DNA of 7,201 nucleotides from the NCBI GenBank assembly GCA_026989045.1, contig JALSJY010000001.1, forward strand, positions 1 through 7,201, given 5' to 3'. Positions 1 through 5,078 of this stretch are shown here, piece after piece (the first letter of the stretch is position 1; every line of letters starts with the position of its first letter). Below the pieces are notes generated by a model that saw only the letters and a list, made by a program, of their open reading frames with translations, ran no database searches and had not been told where the DNA came from. The stretch comes from Hyphomicrobiales bacterium (lineage in GTDB: Bacteria > Pseudomonadota > Alphaproteobacteria > Rhizobiales > Devosiaceae). A program made the position numbers and the translations under genes.

Positions 1-1
1 A

Positions 2-628
2 ATTGTATCCTTACAAGGGGCTGAGATTAAAATAGAAGTTAATTTGGTGGGGCGTGGCACAATAACAGCACCTGTAAAAATGGCTTTATGCGATAAAGCT
101 CAAGATGAGTTTGAAGCTTTTGTTGAAATGCTTGTTGTGCCTCTTGAGCAGTTATATGGCGGCAAAATATGTGCAGCATTGGATCGTCAGCATCCAAGAG
201 ATTTATTTGATATTAAATACCTGTTAGAAAATGAAGGGTTTTCTGATACGGTTCGGCATGGTTTTATATTTTGTTTATTGGCAAGCGATAGACCTATTCA
301 TGAAATAATTACTCCTAATTTTCAAGATCACCGTCAAGCTATGGAAAATCAGTTTATGGGTATGAGTGAGGAAGAATTCTTATATGAAGAATTTGAAGCA
401 ACAAGAGAAAAATTGGTCAAAGTGATTCATGAAAGCCTTACAGATAAAGACAAAGAATTTTTACTTAGCGTGAAAAACGTAACACCTGATTGGAGCATTT
501 ATGATTTTGAGAAATTTCCTGCTGTTCAATGGAAACTTCAAAACTTGCAAAAACTAAAAATAAATAATTCAACAAAACACGAACAACAATATGAAGCATT
601 GAAAAATAGCTTGCAAAGTTTTACCTAA
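2..628 (+). CDS. AbiEii/AbiGii-family nucleotidyltransferase toxin, C-terminal part (5' end outside window)
   Basis: The reading frame is open from base 2 to the TAA at 626-628, giving about 208 residues with no start inside the window; the TTG at 44 is internal and has no good ribosome binding site. The diagnostic stretch is LEQLYGGKICAAL followed directly by DRQHPRDLFDI, which matches the lysine-containing and R-D-L-x-D conserved motifs of the AbiEii/AbiGii (DUF1814) nucleotidyltransferase-like toxins. The N-terminal GS...D catalytic motif must lie to the left of the window. In characterised AbiE systems this protein is the toxin of a toxin-antitoxin pair that aborts phage infection, and the antitoxin AbiEi is encoded just upstream; that gene cannot be seen here. 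Family members are usually around 300 residues, so roughly a third is missing. The C-terminal ~50 residues are polar and lysine/asparagine-rich. The family call is confident; activity and partner are not testable here. Confidence 0.88.
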   Translation: MVSLQGAEIKIEVNLVGRGTITAPVKMALCDKAQDEFEAFVEMLVVPLEQLYGGKICAALDRQHPRDLFDIKYLLENEGFSDTVRHGFIFCLLASDRPIHEIITPNFQDHRQAMENQFMGMSEEEFLYEEFEATREKLVKVIHESLTDKDKEFLLSVKNVTPDWSIYDFEKFPAVQWKLQNLQKLKINNSTKHEQQYEALKNSLQSFT

Positions 629-840
629 ATCCTGCCATCAGTTTTAATGATACCTTTTAACAAGTGAAGCAAATGATTTTGCGGCGTTTACAATTAGAAT
701 AATAAGAATCAAAACGCTAGTTTCTTAAAAAATATCCCTATCGACATAAGTTTTGTTTTTTTACACATGAAAAGCAATATCCAATGAAATTATTTTCACT
801 TTGTATTGCGTAATACTCAAATAGCCTTCAATAATATTGA

Positions 841-883
841 GTTAGCTTGAATTGTAATAATTCAATTATATCAATATGTTAGC
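841..883. promoter_or_regulatory. Candidate operator: 7-bp palindrome flanked by GTTAGC direct repeats
   Basis: TTGAATT (847-853) and AATTCAA (859-865) are perfect inverted repeats around a 5-base spacer. The hexamer GTTAGC occurs at 841-846, touching the left arm, and again at 878-883, 37 bases on; both copies are preceded by AATAT, with three extra bases in the left copy. This arrangement 90-130 bases ahead of the traG start looks like a binding site for a dimeric regulator. The ribbon-helix-helix protein encoded in the same operon is one candidate binder, which is only an inference. AT-rich DNA yields such palindromes by chance, so confidence is low. Confidence 0.3.
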
Positions 884-895
884 GAATATTTTTAC

Positions 896-927
896 TTGAC
901 TTTTACCAATCTTCTTGCCCCTTCTAA
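896..927 (+). promoter_or_regulatory. Possible sigma-70-type promoter for the traG operon (weak)
   Basis: TTGACT at 896-901 matches five of six bases of the -35 consensus and lies about 70 bases before the traG start. No good -10 box follows at 16-18 bases; the best hexamer is TTCTAA at 922-927, with a spacer of 20. Either the promoter is activator-dependent, the -10 is degenerate, or the real promoter lies further left in the AT-rich region. Confidence 0.2.
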
Positions 928-954
928 GGGCAGCGCAGGAAATACTTCCTGTGC
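917..954 (+). promoter_or_regulatory. Two tandem hairpins in the traG leader
   Basis: The first hairpin pairs GCCC (917-920) with GGGC (928-931) around a 7-base loop. The second pairs GCGCAGGAA (933-941) with TTCCTGTGC (946-954), a 9-bp stem with one G-U pair and a 4-base loop ATAC. The traG Shine-Dalgarno sequence starts at the next base. There is no T-run, so these do not look like intrinsic terminators. An alternative 5-bp pairing of TTCCT (946-950) with AGGAG (957-961) would cover the Shine-Dalgarno sequence and excludes the second hairpin, so the leader could influence traG translation. This is inference from base pairing alone. Confidence 0.4.
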
Positions 955-964
955 AAAGGAGAGG
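955..964 (+). promoter_or_regulatory. Ribosome binding site of traG
   Basis: AAAGGAGAGG is a strong Shine-Dalgarno sequence placed 5 bases before the ATG at 970. It fixes the start of traG and directly abuts the leader hairpin ending at 954. Confidence 0.85.
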
Positions 965-969
965 TTAAA

Positions 970-2991
970 ATGAGCCCAACAAAATTCTTAATTGGTCAAA
1001 TCTTTGTTGTTTTCGCAGTTGTGATTGCGACAACTTGGGCTGCTACTCAATGGGCAGCGCACATGCTTGGCTATCAAGAAGGACTAGGATCGAAATTACT
1101 CGCTTTTGGTAATATATCAATCTATCCCCCTCATCGGCTGTATCAATGGTGGTATGCTTATGATGCTTATGCACCAGAGGTTTTCGCTAAGGCGGGTATG
1201 CTGGCAGCTGGTGGAGGTTTTTTTGGGATTATTATCGCTGTCATTGGTTCATTGTGGCGCGCGCGTCAGGATAAAGAAGTTACAACTTATGGATCATCTC
1301 GCTGGGCGCAATCACAAGAAATCAAAGACAGCGGCCTTTTTAACTCTGATGGGGTTTTTCTAGGACGCTATCAAGATAATTATCTTCGCCATAATGGCCC
1401 AGAACATATTTTAGCTTTTGCCCCAACTCGATCTGGCAAAGGTGTTGGGCTTGTTATTCCAACTTTATTAAGCTGGACAGGTAGCGCAATCATTCACGAT
1501 ATTAAAGGCGAGAACTGGCAATTAACTGCTGGCTGGCGAGCAAAATTCTCACACTGTTTGTTATTTAATCCAACTGATTTAGCTAGTGCAAAATTCAATC
1601 CTTTATTGGAAGTTAGACGCGGCGATAATGAAGTTCGTGATGTTCAAAATATTGCAGATATTCTCGTTGATCCTGAAGGCTCACTCGAGAAAAGAAATCA
1701 TTGGGAGAAAACCAGTCATTCACTATTGGTTGGGGCAATAATCCATATTCTTTATGCAGAAAAAGAAAAAACGCTTGCTAGAGTTGCAACATTTTTAAGC
1801 GATCCCAACCAACCATTTGAGCGCACCCTAAAACAAATGCTCACCACAAATCATCTAGGCAATGATGATATTCATCATGTTCACCCAGTTGTTGCATCGG
1901 CTGCACGAGAGCTTTTGAATAAGAGCGAAAATGAGCGATCAGGTGTTTTATCAACCGCCATGTCATTTCTTGGGCTTTATAAAGACCCAACAGTTGCAAA
2001 AGTTACATCAGCTTCTGATTGGCGCATTGCCGATCTTATGAGCGCAAAAAATCCAGTATCGCTTTATTTAGTAGTGCCACCTTCTGATATTTCAAGAACC
2101 AAGCCGCTTATTCGACTTTTGCTAAACCAGATAGGTCGCCGCCTAACTGAAAAACTAGAGGGAGAAAAAGATAATTCTCATAAGCATAAACTTTTAATGA
2201 TGCTTGATGAATTCCCAGCTCTTGGACGGCTTGATTTTTTTGAAAGCTCATTAGCTTTTATGGCAGGCTATGGTATTAAAGCCTATCTTATTGCGCAATC
2301 GCTAAATCAAATCGATAAAGCATATTTAGAGCATAATTCAATTCTTGATAATTGCCATGTTCGTATTATCTTTGCAACAAATGACGAGCGCACTGCAAAG
2401 CGTGTTTCTGATGGTCTTGGAACAGCAACCGAATTGCGCTCACAAAAAAACTATGCAGGTCATAGATTAGCGCCATGGCTTTCACACGTAATGGTTTCAC
2501 GTCAAGAAACTATGCGCCAATTACTAACCCCTGGCGAAGTAATGCAACTTCCAGCTGATGAAGAAATCATCATGCTTTCAGGGCAAGCGCCAATCAAAGC
2601 TAAAAAACTTAGATATTATGAAGATCAAAATTTTGCAGGTCGGGTTCTCCCTTGCCCTAGCCTGCAAGAGGGCGACTCTTATCAGGATCGCCCACACCCC
2701 AGATCAAATGATTGGTTAGATAAAGCCTGCCATGAAGATTTGCACTTAGTTGATGAAGATAAATCCTTGCAAGAAACTTTTGAAGATGATGGCGGATTAA
2801 AACGTCACCCCACTATTGAAGAGGGAATTATCCATCAAAAGCCAGAGCAAGAAGTTGATGTTTTGAGTTTGCTTGATGATGACACAGATAATCAAATTGC
2901 CAGTCGTGGCGCTGATCCCTTGAAGCAACTTACACCCATTCAACGCGCTCATAATATGACACGCAGCACAGATAATGAATTAAAGATTTAA
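970..2991 (+). CDS. traG: TraG, VirD4-type conjugative coupling protein (T4CP)
   Basis: This 673-residue protein is the inner-membrane coupling ATPase that docks the relaxase-DNA complex to the mating channel and helps drive DNA export. Two hydrophobic segments (about residues 6-26 and 76-96) with a periplasmic loop form the N-terminal anchor. The cytoplasmic part starts near residue 104 with TTYGSSRWA. Walker A is APTRSGKG (151-158), followed by the family stretch SAIIHDIKGENW (172-183). SENERSGVLSTAMSFLG (319-335) is also typical of TraG. Walker B is LLMMLDE (408-414), followed by FPALGRL. The last ~100 residues are acidic and less conserved, which in coupling proteins is often the substrate-contact region. 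Length and architecture are those of intact Trb-associated TraG proteins. The start is fixed by the strong ribosome binding site at 955-964. It is the first gene of the operon and ends 10 bases before the next one. Confidence 0.96.
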   Translation: MSPTKFLIGQIFVVFAVVIATTWAATQWAAHMLGYQEGLGSKLLAFGNISIYPPHRLYQWWYAYDAYAPEVFAKAGMLAAGGGFFGIIIAVIGSLWRARQDKEVTTYGSSRWAQSQEIKDSGLFNSDGVFLGRYQDNYLRHNGPEHILAFAPTRSGKGVGLVIPTLLSWTGSAIIHDIKGENWQLTAGWRAKFSHCLLFNPTDLASAKFNPLLEVRRGDNEVRDVQNIADILVDPEGSLEKRNHWEKTSHSLLVGAIIHILYAEKEKTLARVATFLSDPNQPFERTLKQMLTTNHLGNDDIHHVHPVVASAARELLNKSENERSGVLSTAMSFLGLYKDPTVAKVTSASDWRIADLMSAKNPVSLYLVVPPSDISRTKPLIRLLLNQIGRRLTEKLEGEKDNSHKHKLLMMLDEFPALGRLDFFESSLAFMAGYGIKAYLIAQSLNQIDKAYLEHNSILDNCHVRIIFATNDERTAKRVSDGLGTATELRSQKNYAGHRLAPWLSHVMVSRQETMRQLLTPGEVMQLPADEEIIMLSGQAPIKAKKLRYYEDQNFAGRVLPCPSLQEGDSYQDRPHPRSNDWLDKACHEDLHLVDEDKSLQETFEDDGGLKRHPTIEEGIIHQKPEQEVDVLSLLDDDTDNQIASRGADPLKQLTPIQRAHNMTRSTDNELKI

Positions 2992-3001
2992 GAGAGATAA
3001 A

Positions 3002-3463
3002 ATGAGCAGAACAAGAATACATATTTATCTTGGCAATGATCGAAACAGGATAAAAAAAGCAGCAAAACTTCGTGGGGTTTCAATATCACAACTCACCCAA
3101 GCAGCACTAATAGCTTTTCTTGATGCTGATAAAGATAAACGTGAAGCATTAGTGTTACGACGTTTTGATAAGCTATCTCGCCAAATGAGCAAGTTAGAGC
3201 GTGATTTAAGCGTGATTAGCGAAACACTTGCATTGTTTATTCAATATCAATTGGCAATCGCCCCACCAATTCCCCTTAGCAATCAAGCAGCGGCAAAAGC
3301 ACAAGCACGAGAGAGATTTACGCATTTTATAGGGCGTGTTGCTCAGCGCATGGCTAAGGGCAAAAGTCTAATTGCTGATGTAGTTGATGAAATATCACCA
3401 AATGAAACTGACTTTTTCAAAATAGATTTGGAAGATGAATTGGAGGCGAAAAATGGTAAATAA
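3002..3463 (+). CDS. Ribbon-helix-helix (CopG-like) protein between traG and trbB
   Basis: This is a protein of 153 residues. The N-terminus (about residues 3-41) has the ribbon-helix-helix pattern: a short basic beta strand RTRIHIYL, then helix KKAAKLRG, the turn VSIS and helix QLTQAALIAFL. This is the fold of dimeric CopG/MetJ/Arc DNA-binding proteins. The middle (about 45-85) is charged and heptad-like and could form a coiled coil. The C-terminus is rich in acidic residues. Small CopG-annotated genes commonly sit at this place in traG-trb clusters, so it probably regulates transfer genes or binds element DNA, but no target is known from the sequence. AGAGAG at 2991-2996 provides a modest ribosome binding site 5 bases before the ATG. 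Its 3' end overlaps trbB by 11 bases, suggesting coupled translation. The fold is likely; the function is inferred. Confidence 0.85.
   Translation: MSRTRIHIYLGNDRNRIKKAAKLRGVSISQLTQAALIAFLDADKDKREALVLRRFDKLSRQMSKLERDLSVISETLALFIQYQLAIAPPIPLSNQAAAKAQARERFTHFIGRVAQRMAKGKSLIADVVDEISPNETDFFKIDLEDELEAKNGK
3441..3446 (+). promoter_or_regulatory. Ribosome binding site that decides the trbB start
   Basis: TGGAGG lies 6 bases before the ATG at 3453. The in-frame ATG at 3435 lies upstream of this motif and has no comparable motif of its own, so the downstream ATG is preferred. The site is inside the 3' end of the ribbon-helix-helix gene. Confidence 0.75.
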
Positions 3464-4484
3464 TCAAGCCTCATTAAGCCGCCAACGAGCTATGCTAATA
3501 ACCGCTATGGGGCCAATTATTGGTGCGGCACTAAACGATAAATCCGTGATTGAAATTATGGCAAATCCTGATGGCTCATTATGGCTTGATAAACACGGTC
3601 AGGGTCGTATTAGGGCTGGGGATTTATTACCCGCAGATGCCGAACGCATCATTCGCCTTATTGCAAGTCATATTCGCATTGAGTGCAATGATAATTCGCC
3701 AATAGTTTCAGCAGAACTGCCACAAACAGGTGAGCGCTTTGAAGGAATATTGCCTCCAATTGTATCTAGTGCGTGCTTTGCAATTAGAAAACCAGCGGGG
3801 GTTATTTACACACTTGCGGATTATGTTGAAGCAGGAATTATGAGCGCAATTCAAGCAAAATATTTAAGTTTTGCAATAGCTGAAAAGAAAAATATTATTG
3901 TTGCAGGTGGCACTTCAAGCGGCAAAACCACTTTAACAAATGCACTATTAAACGAGCTTATTGAGCTTGATGAACGAGTTGTCATTATCGAAGACACTCG
4001 TGAGCTTCATTGTCCTGTTCCAGATTTAGTATCTCTTAGGACAAAGCCAAATGTAGCGGCTATGTCTGATCTTGTTCGCTCAACAATGCGCCTTAGGCCA
4101 GATCGAATTATTGTAGGTGAAGTGCGTGGCTCTGAAGCATTAGATATGCTCAAAGCATGGAATACTGGCCACCCAGGGGGCGTTGCAACCTTGCACGCCA
4201 ATGGTACGCTTGGCGCTCTTTATCGGCTTGAGCAACTAATACAAGAGGCCGTTATCACAGTTCCACGCCGCCTTATCGCTAACACCATAGATATTTTAGT
4301 TTTTATCAAAGGGCGAGGCAATGCTCGGCGGATTGACTGCATTCAAGAAGTCAAAGGTCTTGCAAGCAACAAAGACTATCAACTTTGCGCTCCAAAAGAA
4401 TTATCTCCCAAACCAAATTCACCCCTATCAAACATGAAAAGGAATATAATAGATGAGAAAAATCACGCCAACGATGATGAATAG
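3453..4484 (+). CDS. trbB: TrbB, VirB11-type secretion/traffic ATPase
   Basis: This is a 343-residue hexameric traffic ATPase of the GspE/VirB11 superfamily, acting at the cytoplasmic face of the conjugation channel in pilus assembly and substrate transfer. The N-terminal domain runs to about residue 140. Walker A is GGTSSGKTT (152-160). The Asp box is VVIIEDTREL (176-185), Walker B IIVGEVRGSEALDML (219-233), and the His box TGHPGGVATLHAN (238-250). All key residues are present, so the enzyme looks intact. The start at 3453 is chosen for its ribosome binding site; an ATG at 3435 would add six residues. The last ~35 residues are polar and poorly conserved. The gene overlaps its upstream neighbour by 11 bases and trbC by 32 bases, which fits translational coupling in one operon. 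Confidence 0.95.
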   Translation: MVNNQASLSRQRAMLITAMGPIIGAALNDKSVIEIMANPDGSLWLDKHGQGRIRAGDLLPADAERIIRLIASHIRIECNDNSPIVSAELPQTGERFEGILPPIVSSACFAIRKPAGVIYTLADYVEAGIMSAIQAKYLSFAIAEKKNIIVAGGTSSGKTTLTNALLNELIELDERVVIIEDTRELHCPVPDLVSLRTKPNVAAMSDLVRSTMRLRPDRIIVGEVRGSEALDMLKAWNTGHPGGVATLHANGTLGALYRLEQLIQEAVITVPRRLIANTIDILVFIKGRGNARRIDCIQEVKGLASNKDYQLCAPKELSPKPNSPLSNMKRNIIDEKNHANDDE

Positions 4485-4824
4485 GTCATCATTTCAAATA
4501 GTAACAGCTTTGACAATAATAACCTTCAGTTCTGTTAGCGCATATGGTGCTGGATCGGGATTACCATGGGAAGCACCATTACAATCTATTCTTGAATCTA
4601 TTACCGGCCCTGTCGCAAGGATAATTGCCGTAATGGTTATCACATTAACTGGTCTAACGCTGGCTTTTGGTGAAACCAGTGGTGGAATGCGCCGTTTAAT
4701 TCAAATTGTTTTTGGTCTTTCAATAGCATTTGCAGCTGCAAGCTTCTTCCTTAGCTTCTTTAGTTTTGCAGGCGGAGCAGTGGTATCAAGTGGAGCAATG
4801 GTATCAAGCGGAGCGATAGTATAA
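4453..4824 (+). CDS. trbC: TrbC, VirB2-like conjugative pilin precursor
   Basis: This is a 123-residue precursor of the major pilus subunit. The N-terminus has a positively charged start and a hydrophobic stretch (about residues 14-29), ending in a likely signal peptidase site after VSA (28-30) or three residues later. The mature part begins GSGLPWEAPLQSILESITGPVAR, typical of Trb-type pilins, followed by two membrane segments (about 54-73 and 84-106) around the polar loop GETSGGMRR (73-81). The relatives I recall end soon after FFSFxGGAxV; here a tandem repeat adds about twelve residues (GAVVSS, GAMVSS, then GAIV). TrbC of RP4 is processed at both ends and cyclised, so an altered C-terminus could matter, but processing here is unknown. 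AAAAGGA (4437-4443) lies 9 bases before the chosen ATG; the ATGs at 4474 and 4477 lack a good ribosome site. The gene overlaps the end of trbB by 32 bases. Confidence 0.93.
   Translation: MRKITPTMMNRSSFQIVTALTIITFSSVSAYGAGSGLPWEAPLQSILESITGPVARIIAVMVITLTGLTLAFGETSGGMRRLIQIVFGLSIAFAAASFFLSFFSFAGGAVVSSGAMVSSGAIV
4774..4821 (+). repeat. 18-bp tandem repeat at the 3' end of trbC (2.7 copies)
   Basis: Unit 1 (4774-4791) is GGAGCAGTGGTATCAAGT. Unit 2 (4792-4809) is GGAGCAATGGTATCAAGC and differs at two positions. Unit 3 (4810-4821) is GGAGCGATAGTA, matching 10 of 12 bases of unit 2 before the stop codon. Being a multiple of three, the repeat keeps the frame and encodes GAVVSS, GAMVSS and GAIV. The GGAG that opens unit 3 lies 10 bases before the trbD ATG and serves as its Shine-Dalgarno sequence. 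Confidence 0.9.
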
Positions 4825-5075
4825 TGAATGGCTATATTATTCCCCTTCACCGATCACTAACCGAAGCCATTATGCTTGGTGGCGCACCACGCAATGTTGC
4901 AATATTTATTGGCACTCTTAGCGCCGCAATTGGTCTTGGTTTGCAGCTCTGGCTTGCAGGTCTAATTGTTTGGCTTTTAGGACATTCAATTGCTGTGTTT
5001 AGTGCAAAAAAAGACCCTCAATTCATGGACGTTTTAATGCGTCATATCAAACATAGATCATTTTTGGGGGTATGA
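4824..5075 (+). CDS. trbD: TrbD, VirB3-like inner-membrane conjugation protein
   Basis: This 83-residue protein matches the TrbD/VirB3 family, small inner-membrane components of type IV secretion systems that work next to the VirB4-type ATPase, encoded immediately downstream here. A polar N-terminus with IPLHRSLTEAIMLGGAPR (6-23) is followed by a long hydrophobic region (about residues 24-60) able to form two closely spaced membrane helices. A conserved cytoplasmic end follows, containing AKKDPQFMDVLMRHIKH (61-77). The ATG shares its A with the trbC stop (TAATG), so translation is probably coupled. The only nearby Shine-Dalgarno sequence is GGAG of the last trbC repeat unit. Length is normal for the family. 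Confidence 0.93.
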   Translation: MNGYIIPLHRSLTEAIMLGGAPRNVAIFIGTLSAAIGLGLQLWLAGLIVWLLGHSIAVFSAKKDPQFMDVLMRHIKHRSFLGV

Positions 5076-5078
5076 AAT

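Larger units (their letters stand above)
629..969. other. AT-rich intergenic region upstream of the tra/trb operon
   Basis: This stretch of 341 bases separates the abiEii stop from the traG start and contains no convincing gene; the longest ATG-led frames are a few codons. A weak 5-bp hairpin (669-673 with 678-682) and a spaced inverted repeat GCGTTT/AAACGC (684-689 and 712-717) follow abiEii, but neither has a following T-run, so no clear terminator is seen. The right half holds the palindrome at 847-865, GTTAGC repeats at 841-846 and 878-883, a -35-like TTGACT at 896-901 and two hairpins at 917-931 and 933-954. By position it should contain the promoter of the transfer operon. No tRNA, att core or insertion-sequence end was recognised. 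Confidence 0.6.

Noticed and set aside
669..717. Small hairpin and spaced inverted repeat after abiEii as a terminator
   Set aside because: The stems are only 5 and 6 bp, AT-rich or widely spaced, and no T-run follows.
784..813. Nine-codon ATG-led frame as a leader peptide
   Set aside because: It has no clear ribosome site and no attenuator-like structure directly after it; short frames of this kind are expected by chance.
1106..1363. Open frame of 85 codons on the + strand inside traG
   Set aside because: It lies wholly inside the well-supported traG in another frame and its translation resembles no family I know.
3435..3452. Upstream ATG as the start of trbB
   Set aside because: It is in frame, but the TGGAGG ribosome site lies after it and is correctly spaced only for the ATG at 3453.
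4007..4201. Open frame of 64 codons on the - strand
   Set aside because: It is antisense to the conserved Asp box to His box core of trbB; a shadow of that gene.
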